Positions 18,141-26,012 of a stretch of 64,000 nt of DNA are shown here, one piece after another; position 1 is the stretch's first letter; every line of letters starts with the position of its first letter. The stretch covers positions 3,807,001 to 3,871,000 of the forward strand of contig NZ_CP013118.1 of the NCBI RefSeq assembly GCF_001443605.1, given 5' to 3'. The DNA comes from Salinivirga cyanobacteriivorans. GTDB taxonomy: Bacteria; Bacteroidota; Bacteroidia; Bacteroidales; Salinivirgaceae. The translations under genes and the position numbers were made by a program. A model generated the notes under the pieces. That model was not told the origin of the DNA. It did no database searches and saw only the letters and a list, made by a program, of their open reading frames with translations.

Positions 18141-19664
18141 TTACCGTTGTCCCGAAAGGAATCTTGACAGTGCCCTGGAAGATTCGCTCTGAATATCTCT
18201 GAGCATTTGGCTGTCAATATCTCTTAGTAATCCGCTCACGGAATTAAAATTCAATCCGTCGTCATACGAGAGTTCTCCTGCCACATCGGTATAGAGCAAC
18301 ACGTATTCGCCGCCAAGGCTGTATTTGTCGAGCCCTTTTACAAAAACAAAGATACGGTCGGTTTGTCCGTTTACTTTGTAGTAGTGCCATATTTGGTAAT
18401 CTACCGCATCAACCATGGTTTGATCGGCACCACCGCCACTAATTATTTGTTGCTGTCCCAAATGGTCTTCTCTTATGGAACTTGGCGGGCCATATTTGAG
18501 GTAAATTCTGCCGAGGTCGGTAGCATAGCCTCTTCTTCGTCCATAGCCAAAGTGTTCCTGTACAATTTTCAGCTGATCTTTGTATATGTTCCATTCAGCT
18601 TCGGGATTGGCCGGGTTGCGTTCTTTCCAAAAATTGTAAAAGAATTGCTGCATGAGTTTCATTTGACCGGGCTTAAAATCCTGTAAAATAAATTTCTGCT
18701 CCATACGATTGGCAATGGGGTAGATCGCATAAATATGATCTTCAAGTTGGTTGAAATTGGTGATCTCCTGTGCAAATGTCCTGGAAATATCTATGCTTGT
18801 GTAGTCTACATCGAGTTCGTTGTATTCAGCATTGGCACGCTGAATGAATTTTTTGTGTTGCCCCAGCAGTTCGTTTTTGCTGTTGCGCACTTCAATCACA
18901 AGGTTGTAGTTGCCTGAGTTTAGTTTACTGATGTCGAACGACTTCATGATGACGTTGATGGGGGCTGCCGTTTTGCGACTTTTGTGTGCAAACTCAGTGT
19001 ACATTCTTTTGGTTGGGTTACCTTCGAGGTAGGTGGTAACCAAAAACACAGAGTCCTGACCTACAGCTTTATCCATGTTGTAGATTTCGGCATAGAACGA
19101 CAATTCATTCACATCGTCAGGGTAAAAGTTGCTCACAAATGGAATAATGTCGAACCCGCTTTTTGTGTATTGATTGCGCTTTTGTGTGGGCTTAATGCTT
19201 TCTGCGAGGGTTATACCACTAAACGCAAGGTCAGTACTGTCAATATTAATGGTGATGATGTCGCTGTAGGTAAATTTTTCTCCTTTGGCATAATTGTCTT
19301 TCAGGGTCAGCTCAAAATTGTAGGTACCATTGTCAAGTGCGAACCGCTCCAGGTTCAAAAAGGCGGGTTTTCCATCTTTTAAAATGTCAAGTTCGGCACT
19401 TTTTAAGTTAAACTTTCGGTAAGCTTTTACAATATCACCATTCTTGAAAATCATGGTAACTTCCACAGATGCCTGTACTTTATCTTCTTCACCTTCTACA
19501 TCTCTGTATTTAACCGAATTTCCGGCTATGGCGAGATAGGTTTCAAGGTAGGGGTCACCGTTAATGTCCATAAACGGTGCATAATGAAAGTATCCGGTTG
19601 GAGTCTGGGCTCTGAGCATGAGGCCCGATAACATAACTGCAATTATGATTACTATGCGGTTCAT
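18141..19664 (-). CDS. GWxTD domain-containing exported protein
   Basis: 507 aa with a signal peptide (about 1-19, ending LRAQ). The C-terminal third holds the GWxTD signature in a variant form, RRRGYATDLGRIYLKYGPP, followed by the usual Trp/Tyr-rich segment (YQIWHYY). The N-terminal two thirds are beta-sandwich-like. The domain is widespread in Bacteroidota and Acidobacteriota but its biochemical role is unknown. It lies 74 bp after the inositol-phosphatase-like gene on the same strand, and I see no promoter in the gap, so it may be the last gene of the mtaB transcript. Confidence 0.82.
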   Translation of the reverse strand: MNRIVIIIAVMLSGLMLRAQTPTGYFHYAPFMDINGDPYLETYLAIAGNSVKYRDVEGEEDKVQASVEVTMIFKNGDIVKAYRKFNLKSAELDILKDGKPAFLNLERFALDNGTYNFELTLKDNYAKGEKFTYSDIITINIDSTDLAFSGITLAESIKPTQKRNQYTKSGFDIIPFVSNFYPDDVNELSFYAEIYNMDKAVGQDSVFLVTTYLEGNPTKRMYTEFAHKSRKTAAPINVIMKSFDISKLNSGNYNLVIEVRNSKNELLGQHKKFIQRANAEYNELDVDYTSIDISRTFAQEITNFNQLEDHIYAIYPIANRMEQKFILQDFKPGQMKLMQQFFYNFWKERNPANPEAEWNIYKDQLKIVQEHFGYGRRRGYATDLGRIYLKYGPPSSIREDHLGQQQIISGGGADQTMVDAVDYQIWHYYKVNGQTDRIFVFVKGLDKYSLGGEYVLLYTDVAGELSYDDGLNFNSVSGLLRDIDSQMLRDIQSESSRALSRFLSGQR

Positions 19665-19738
19665 ATCTGAATGTTTTTTATCTCAGTTTGATGTGCTTTA
19701 TTTTGGGGATAAAGATAATATTTCTGTTCGATATATGC

Positions 19739-20533
19739 TTAATTCATTTTCTCATCTACGACTGATTGTGTTGCTTTTGCCAGGAAGCTGTTGGTGGCAA
19801 TTATTTCTTCTCCAAACAGGTAGTTATTGCCGCCTTTAAAGTCTGTGACAATGCCTCCGGCTTTTTGCACTATATAAGCGCCGGCTGCCACATCCCATGG
19901 GCTCAGACTATACTCAAAAAATGCATCGAAACGGCCGCATGCCACATAAACCAAATCTGTAGCAGCACTGCCGTGTCTGCGTATGCCGCGGGTGTTTTGC
20001 ATCATGTAATCGAGTACTTTCATATAGTTTGGCAGGCGCTTGTAATCGTAATATGGAAACCCGGTTGCGTACAGGCTGTCGGGCATTTTTTTGTGAGTGG
20101 ATGTATGGATAGGTTTACCATTCAGCATGGCCTGTTCATCCTCGAAAGCATAAAATAATTCATCGTGGCCCACTTCATAAACCACACCTGCTACAGTTTG
20201 CTGTTTGTGTTGCAAGGCCACACTTACGGCAACGGGGTAAATGTCGTGAATGTAATTTGTGGTACCATCGAGCGGATCGATTATCCAGCGCCAGTCACTT
20301 TCGCTTTCGCCGGCGGTACCTTCTTCGGCAATAAATCCCGATCCCGGAATAAGCTTTTGAAGGCCTTCCACAAGCATCGATTCGGCCTTTTTATCCACAT
20401 AGGTTACGAAGCTGTTGTGGGCTTTGTCATCAATTTGCTGTTCCTTTATTTTACCTTTTTCATCTCTGATAAAATTGCCGGTAGTTTTTATCAGTTCCAG
20501 CAATGGCGTTTTGATGGTTTCAAGTGTTTTCAT
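19739..20533 (-). CDS. Inositol monophosphatase family protein
   Basis: 264 aa. Mg-dependent phosphatase of the SuhB/IMPase family. Metal-ligand motifs are present in order: EEG (about residue 70), DPLDGTTN (about 88-95) and WDVAAG (about 215), which bind the two or three Mg ions at the active site. Substrates in bacteria include inositol-1-phosphate, other sugar phosphates, or 3'-phosphoadenosine phosphates; this cannot be settled here. Its start codon overlaps the mtaB stop (ATGA), so the two are translationally coupled. Confidence 0.9.
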   Translation of the reverse strand: MKTLETIKTPLLELIKTTGNFIRDEKGKIKEQQIDDKAHNSFVTYVDKKAESMLVEGLQKLIPGSGFIAEEGTAGESESDWRWIIDPLDGTTNYIHDIYPVAVSVALQHKQQTVAGVVYEVGHDELFYAFEDEQAMLNGKPIHTSTHKKMPDSLYATGFPYYDYKRLPNYMKVLDYMMQNTRGIRRHGSAATDLVYVACGRFDAFFEYSLSPWDVAAGAYIVQKAGGIVTDFKGGNNYLFGEEIIATNSFLAKATQSVVDEKMN

Positions 20534-21813
20534 ACAATTGTGCCTTTTACGGTTCCTTCTTCATCCAACTCTGACAAATATACATTCAAAATTGTGTTTT
20601 CCATACCTTCTCTGTAGGGTGTCTTTACCCTGATGTAATTGTCAGTAAATCCAAAAATAAAGTTGTTTTGTATTTCTCTTTCAAAGAGGACCTTGCGTGT
20701 TTGTTGCAGATGGCGCTGGTGGAAGTTACGCGACATTTTATCTGCCAGCTGGTGCATCTCCCTGCTGCGTTGTTGCTTAACCTGGGATTTTACCTGATGA
20801 TTCATTTCTGAAGCTTTGGTCCCGGGCCTTGAGGAGTAGGTAAATACATGAAGGTACGACAAATCCAACGATTCAATAAATTTCATTGCCCGCTGATGGT
20901 GTTCGTCTGTCTCTCCGGGCACGCCCACAATAACGTCAGCTGCAATACATGCATCGGGTACAGTGCGTTTTATTTCTGAAACCCTTTCAGCAAATAGTTC
21001 GGTTGTGTAACGGCGGTTCATTTTTTCAAGCAACTCGTCGGTACCACACTGCAACGGAATATGAAAATGGGGCATAAGTGCCTCCTGATTGGCCACCAGT
21101 TGAATGATGTCATAATTCATTAGGTTGGGCTCAATGGAACTTAGCCTGAGCCTTGGTATATTTTCAAGTTCCACAAGTGCTTTTAGCAGCTCATAAAAGC
21201 TTTCGCCGTGCTGCCTGCCGAAATCACCAACGTTTACGCCTGTAAGAATTATTTCTTTGGTGCCGGTGGCAATAATTTCCTTTGCTGTTTCTACAATGGT
21301 TTGAATTTCGGGACTCCTGCTTAGCCCGCGGGCCATGGGAATGGTGCAATAGGCACAAAAGTAGTTACAGCCGTCCTGCACTTTCAGAAATGTGCGTGTG
21401 CGATCGCCTGATGACCAGGCGCTGTCAAATGTGGTAATTTCTTTAAAAGGATGGGTATATACGGATGGTTGCGCGTCTTGCTCCAGGTAATCAAAAACTT
21501 TAAACTTTTCTTCGTTCCCCAGAATCAGGTCTGCTGTTTCAAGGTTGTGAAGTTCCTCGGGCCGGAGCTGGGCATAGCATCCCAGCACCACAATCTTAGC
21601 ATTGGGGTTTGCTCTGCGTGCTTTTGAAAGCAAATTACGCCCTTTTTTTTCGGCAAGTGAAGTTACCGAGCAGGTATTGATTACTATAATGTCGCTTTCA
21701 ACAAAGTTATTGGTTCTTTCATAACCTTTCTGCTCAAAAACGGTAGCCAGTGATGAGGTTTCTGCAAAATTAAGTTTGCAGCCTAACGTGCGAAATGAGA
21801 CGCTTTTTGCCAT
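20530..21813 (-). CDS. mtaB: tRNA t6A37 methylthiotransferase MtaB
   Basis: 427 aa. Radical-SAM enzyme that adds a methylthio group to C2 of N6-threonylcarbamoyladenosine at position 37 of tRNAs. The N-terminal UPF0004 domain carries three cluster Cys residues (TLGCKLN, NTCSVT, LGCYAQ), and the radical-SAM CxxxCxxC motif reads CNYFCAYC near residue 150. A TRAM-like domain ends the protein. FRTLGCKLNFAE is typical of MtaB/YqeV rather than MiaB or RimO. First gene of a minus-strand group running to the GWxTD gene; it diverges from the MerR gene across 194 bp. Confidence 0.93.
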   Translation of the reverse strand: MAKSVSFRTLGCKLNFAETSSLATVFEQKGYERTNNFVESDIIVINTCSVTSLAEKKGRNLLSKARRANPNAKIVVLGCYAQLRPEELHNLETADLILGNEEKFKVFDYLEQDAQPSVYTHPFKEITTFDSAWSSGDRTRTFLKVQDGCNYFCAYCTIPMARGLSRSPEIQTIVETAKEIIATGTKEIILTGVNVGDFGRQHGESFYELLKALVELENIPRLRLSSIEPNLMNYDIIQLVANQEALMPHFHIPLQCGTDELLEKMNRRYTTELFAERVSEIKRTVPDACIAADVIVGVPGETDEHHQRAMKFIESLDLSYLHVFTYSSRPGTKASEMNHQVKSQVKQQRSREMHQLADKMSRNFHQRHLQQTRKVLFEREIQNNFIFGFTDNYIRVKTPYREGMENTILNVYLSELDEEGTVKGTIV

Positions 21814-22007
21814 GTCAAATTACAATTATTGCTAACTCCTTACAATTATCATACAAAGTAGACCTGATGAAATCAATAATTTATAATTGGGATAAAAATA
21901 TCTGATATGTCTTTTGTTTTAAATGATTTTTTAATTTTGTTTAAAATTCTCCCGTAAATAATAAACAAATTTACAGAAGCCATGTTTTTCGTTAAAAGGT
22001 AATTCAG

Positions 22008-22886
22008 ATGTACTCGATAAAAGATTTGGAAAGACTTACAGGTATTAAGGCGCACACTATACGAATGTGGGAAAAACGCTATGGGATAATAGAGCCAAAA
22101 CGAACTGAGACCAATATCAGGACATATTGTGATACAGATGTTAAAAAGCTTTTGAATATAGCTGTGCTTAATAAGCATGGACTAAGAATATCTAAACTTG
22201 CCGGCCTGTCTGATCAGGAGTTGCGTGAGAAGGTGGTTTCGCTGAATGTCGGACTTAATACATCAAGTGTGCAGATAGAGCACCTCATAATCAGCATGAT
22301 TGATATGGATGAGATCAAGTTCGAATCTGTTTTGAATCGCTCTATAATTAAGAATGGTTTTGAAGAGACCGTTAAAACCCTGCTATTTCCTTTTTTCGAT
22401 CGAATCGGGGTCTTGTGGCAAACAGGCTCCATTAGTCCTGCCCAGGAACATTTTGTTTCTAATCTGGTGCGTCAGAAATTATTTGTGGCCACAGACAGAA
22501 TTGTGCCTGAATCCAATGTAAAAACACCTACCTTTGTTTTCTTTTTGCACGACCACGAATTGCACGAAATCGGTTTATTGTTTTACCACTACATAGCCAA
22601 AAAGTGGGGTATGAAAACGCTTTATCTCGGGCAAATTGTACCATTTGACGATTTAAAGGAAGTTCACAAGAAAGTTAAACCCCAATATCTATTTACTTCG
22701 TTCACGGCCAGCATGGACGAAGGCTGGATAGAAAATTATATCAAGGAACTGACTGCGGAATTTTCTGATGCAACCGTCTATATTAGCGGTTACCAGGTGA
22801 AAGAAATGGTAGATTTGCCCAAAAATGTACAGATGGTAAAAGATATAGAAGACTTTAAAGAAATTGTAAAAGAGATAGTCAATTAA
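22008..22886 (+). CDS. MerR-family regulator with B12-binding domain (CarH/LitR-like)
   Basis: 292 aa. N-terminal MerR winged helix (residues 1-70; MYSIKDLERLTGIKAHTIRM, WEKRYG). Residues about 95-170 form a helical cap carrying W-x9-EH (WQTGSISPAQEH), and residues about 180-292 a Rossmann B12-binding domain with HDHELHEIG, which fits the E/D-x-H-x-x-G axial-His motif. In CarH-type proteins adenosylcobalamin keeps the repressor on DNA in the dark and light releases it. The gene leads a tight cluster with a lipocalin and a photolyase, the usual LitR/CarH regulon company. Light sensing here is inferred from these motifs and from the neighbours. Confidence 0.88.
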   Translation: MYSIKDLERLTGIKAHTIRMWEKRYGIIEPKRTETNIRTYCDTDVKKLLNIAVLNKHGLRISKLAGLSDQELREKVVSLNVGLNTSSVQIEHLIISMIDMDEIKFESVLNRSIIKNGFEETVKTLLFPFFDRIGVLWQTGSISPAQEHFVSNLVRQKLFVATDRIVPESNVKTPTFVFFLHDHELHEIGLLFYHYIAKKWGMKTLYLGQIVPFDDLKEVHKKVKPQYLFTSFTASMDEGWIENYIKELTAEFSDATVYISGYQVKEMVDLPKNVQMVKDIEDFKEIVKEIVN

Positions 22887-22903
22887 TGTAATTCAGGCAA
22901 TTT

Positions 22904-23437
22904 ATGTATAAAAGTCTTGCGTTTAGTATAATATTGAGTATTGTATTTTTTTCGTGCAGCATGCCAAAATTTAATCCCGATACAACCCAGGCCATAAAAT
23001 CCCTCCATGTAGATCGATATATGGGCAAGTGGTACGAGATATACCGTCTGCCCATGCGTGCAGAGAAAGACCTGGTTAATGTAACAGCCACTTACACACT
23101 TCGCAACGATAACCGCATCGATGTTTTGAACGAAGGATATAAGCACCACCCCGGGGGAAAACATAAAAAAGCAAAAGCGCTGGCCTGGCAGCCAAACCCG
23201 GAGATTGATGGAGCCCTTATTGTAAGGTTTTTCGGATTATTTAAAGCCGATTACCTTATTCTGGCGCTCGATGATGATTATCAATGGGCAGTTGTAAGCA
23301 CCCTAAGCCGGAAGTATGCATGGGTTTTGGCACGTGAACCTGATATTTCAACCGATCTCGAACAAAAATTATTGGATACCGCTCAAAGTTTTAACATCGA
23401 TACATCACGTTTTATAAAAACAGTTCAGCAATGGTAA
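22904..23437 (+). CDS. Outer-membrane lipocalin (Blc-like)
   Basis: 177 aa. Lipoprotein signal ending in FFSC (Cys18). The lipocalin fold is shown by the GxW motif (MGKWYEIYRLP, about residue 40) and the C-terminal YAWVLARE signature. Blc proteins bind lysophospholipids or similar ligands at the outer membrane. It starts 17 bp after the MerR/CarH-like gene and overlaps the photolyase start by 7 bp, so it belongs to one operon, a pairing often seen with light-induced photolyases. Confidence 0.9.
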   Translation: MYKSLAFSIILSIVFFSCSMPKFNPDTTQAIKSLHVDRYMGKWYEIYRLPMRAEKDLVNVTATYTLRNDNRIDVLNEGYKHHPGGKHKKAKALAWQPNPEIDGALIVRFFGLFKADYLILALDDDYQWAVVSTLSRKYAWVLAREPDISTDLEQKLLDTAQSFNIDTSRFIKTVQQW

Positions 23438-24732
23438 ATGCTGCCCCTGTATTATTCTGGCTCAGAAGAGACCTGCGCCTGACTGATAATCGCGGACTTT
23501 TTGAAGCGCTCAATTCGGGCCACAAAGTTCAGCTGCTTTTTATTTTCGATACTGATATTACTGACGAATTACCTGCCGATGACCATCGTATATCGTTGAT
23601 TTATGATCAATTAAAATTGCTACATGAGGCTGTTAAACCTTATAACAGCAGTCTGTTGGTGAAGTACGGCAGGCCTGCTGAAGTTTTTCGTGAGGTTTTT
23701 GAGCGCCTTAAACCTGCTGCAGTTTATACCAACGAAGACTATGAGCCTTATGCCGTTGAACGCGATGAGCATATCGCGCAATTGTGTGATGAATACAGCA
23801 TAGGTTTTGAGAAGTTTAAGGACCAGGTGATTGTACATCCCCGGGACGTTCTGAAAAAAGACGGGAAGCCCTACACGGTTTTCACACCATGGTCTAAAAA
23901 ATGGTTTGCTGCATTCGATGCAGAGCGTTTATCAATTTACCATAGTGAACAACATTTGCAGCAACTGGCCCCAGGCAATTATGAATTGCCGAAGCTCGAC
24001 GCAATGGGCTTTCAGTACAATCCCCGGGAAATTCAAACTGAATTTCCAGCGTCCGGTTTGCTGAAAAACTACGATGATCAAAGAAATTTTCCGGCGGTAC
24101 CGGGTACATCGAGACTTAGTGCTGCATTGCGGTTTGGTTTTATCAGCATCCGCAAGTTGGCAAAGCATGCTGCAGCCTATGGCACTTTTTTAAACGAACT
24201 GGCCTGGCGGGAGTTTTATATGATGATTATTTACTACTTTCCGCATGTGGTGAGCAAATCATTTAAGCCACAATACGACAATATACGCTGGCGCAATAAT
24301 GAGGATGAATTTGCCCGGTGGTGCCAGGGGAGTACAGGTTATCCCATTGTGGATGCGGGTATGCGCGAGCTCAATCAATCGGGTTATATGCACAACCGGG
24401 TGCGCATGATTACGGCCAGCTTTCTTACAAAGCATTTATTAATAGACTGGCGGTGGGGTGAAGCCTATTTTGCTCAAAAACTGACCGATTATGAATTGGC
24501 TTCAAATAATGGAGGATGGCAATGGGCTGCAGGAAGTGGCTGTGATGCTGCTCCCTATTTCCGCGTTTTTAATCCCGAATTGCAAACCAAAAAATTCGAT
24601 CCGCGCTTCAGTTATATTAAAAAATGGGTGCCTGAATACGACACTTTCAATTACGTTAAACCCATTGTTGATCATAAGTTTGCCAGGGAGCGGGCTTTGA
24701 ATACCTATAAATCAGCGTTGAAAAAAGCTTAA
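23431..24732 (+). CDS. phrB: Deoxyribodipyrimidine photolyase
   Basis: 433 aa. Class I photolyase/cryptochrome: N-terminal antenna-binding alpha/beta domain (LFWLRRDLRLTDN, residues about 8-20) and C-terminal FAD domain (about 210-430) with RMITASFLTKHLLIDW, the FAD-contact WQWAAGSGCDAAPYFR segment and ELAWREFYM. It uses blue light to split cyclobutane pyrimidine dimers. The gene overlaps the lipocalin gene by 7 bp and ends the operon. A cryptochrome-like signalling role is not excluded, but every repair-type motif is present. Confidence 0.92.
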   Translation: MVNAAPVLFWLRRDLRLTDNRGLFEALNSGHKVQLLFIFDTDITDELPADDHRISLIYDQLKLLHEAVKPYNSSLLVKYGRPAEVFREVFERLKPAAVYTNEDYEPYAVERDEHIAQLCDEYSIGFEKFKDQVIVHPRDVLKKDGKPYTVFTPWSKKWFAAFDAERLSIYHSEQHLQQLAPGNYELPKLDAMGFQYNPREIQTEFPASGLLKNYDDQRNFPAVPGTSRLSAALRFGFISIRKLAKHAAAYGTFLNELAWREFYMMIIYYFPHVVSKSFKPQYDNIRWRNNEDEFARWCQGSTGYPIVDAGMRELNQSGYMHNRVRMITASFLTKHLLIDWRWGEAYFAQKLTDYELASNNGGWQWAAGSGCDAAPYFRVFNPELQTKKFDPRFSYIKKWVPEYDTFNYVKPIVDHKFARERALNTYKSALKKA

Positions 24733-25007
24733 TTTTTACTGCTAAAACTAAACTTTACAAAGCATTCTGATGTTTTAAAATTAGTTGATATGGGGCTGTT
24801 TTCTGTTTTTAGGCAAGAATAGATTTAAACCCGGTTAAAAATTTTTTATACAATTTTGCTATTTGTTCTGAATTTAAATGTATTTGTAAATCAGTGCTAT
24901 ATGATGATATTTAGGTTTTTCTTAGATGTTTTTTAACATTAGTTTAAAGATAAATAATTGTAATCGAATTTAAATTTTCATAATTTACTCAAAATTAGAT
25001 TGTAGAA
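24733..25007. other. 275-bp AT-rich intergenic region
   Basis: No gene, RNA or terminator could be recognised. The region is strongly AT-rich, with several TTTG words but no TTTG-N19-TAnnTTTG pair. It probably holds the promoter of the TIGR01777 gene that follows. Confidence 0.4.
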
Positions 25008-25928
25008 ATGGTAATACTTGTGTTTGGCGGAACCGGATTAATTGGACAGGAGTTTTGTGCTCATGCCCTTATGAATAATCATCAGCCCATTGTGGTATCG
25101 CGTTTTCCTGAAAGGTATAACATACCTTATCAGATTATCGGTTATGCCGATGCAGCCAAACCCCCCGTGCAGCGAATGTTAAGCGGAGAATTTGCTGCAG
25201 TAAATCTTACTGGTGCAAATATTGCCTCGAAATCATGGTCAGACTCCCGAAAAAAATACCTGTTAGAGAGTCGGATAGATATTCTGGACCGCATAGAACT
25301 TTTTCTCCAACAAGCTCCACAGGAACCCGATGCGCTCCTGCAATCGTCGGCTATTGGTTATTATGGCAATACAGGATCGAAGAAAATTGACGAAAACTCA
25401 GCACCAGGGTCAGGTTTTTTATCTGAACTTGCCCAAAAATGGGAAGAACGTTTCCAAAAAGTAGAACTTGAAGATACCCGCAAACTTATCATGCGCACAG
25501 GTATAGTGCTGTCGAACAATGGAGGCATGCTGCCCAAAGTATTGAAACCATTTAAGCTGTTTGCTGGTGGTGTAATCGGTTCCGGTAAGCAATATGTTTC
25601 CTGGATCCATATTCAGGACCAGGTAAGAGCCATGATGCACTTAATTGAGGATAAATATACCCATGGTGTTTATAATTTAACTGCGCCCGAACCAGTTACC
25701 ATGAAAACTTTTACCAAAGCTGTTGGCAAAACATTGCGCCGGCCGGCCTTTTTTAAGGTGCCATCATTCGTAATAAAAGCAATGTACGGGCAAATGGGCA
25801 AAGAGACCATACTTGAAGGAACAAGGGTGTATCCGAAACGTTTGCAAGATTATGAGTTTGAATTTATTTTTACTGATGTAAACCTTGCGCTGAAAAATTT
25901 GCTCATTAAACAAAAGAAGCAGAAATAG
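25008..25928 (+). CDS. TIGR01777 family NAD(P)-dependent epimerase/oxidoreductase
   Basis: 306 aa. Extended short-chain dehydrogenase of the YfcH/SDR39U1 group: nucleotide-binding GGTGLIGQ (about residues 7-14), NLTGANI, the SRIDILD segment, SSAIGYYG with the catalytic Tyr (about 121-126), and a C-terminal DUF1731-like region (KVPSFVIKAMYGQMGKE). The substrate of the family is unknown. It follows the photolyase operon; this gene is often found near photolyase genes, which is why I group it loosely with the light cluster. Confidence 0.88.
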   Translation: MVILVFGGTGLIGQEFCAHALMNNHQPIVVSRFPERYNIPYQIIGYADAAKPPVQRMLSGEFAAVNLTGANIASKSWSDSRKKYLLESRIDILDRIELFLQQAPQEPDALLQSSAIGYYGNTGSKKIDENSAPGSGFLSELAQKWEERFQKVELEDTRKLIMRTGIVLSNNGGMLPKVLKPFKLFAGGVIGSGKQYVSWIHIQDQVRAMMHLIEDKYTHGVYNLTAPEPVTMKTFTKAVGKTLRRPAFFKVPSFVIKAMYGQMGKETILEGTRVYPKRLQDYEFEFIFTDVNLALKNLLIKQKKQK

Positions 25929-26012
25929 TTTTTTATTAAAAAATTCTACCACAAACAACATTTTTTGTTTATTGTTGTTTAGTTTTTTGAGTTCATATCT
26001 TAAACAAAAACT

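Noticed and set aside
21913-21939. Promoter TTTG / TAATTTTG before the MerR gene
   Set aside because: The -7 box is exact, but the spacing to TTTG is only 15 nt, so it is not listed as a feature.
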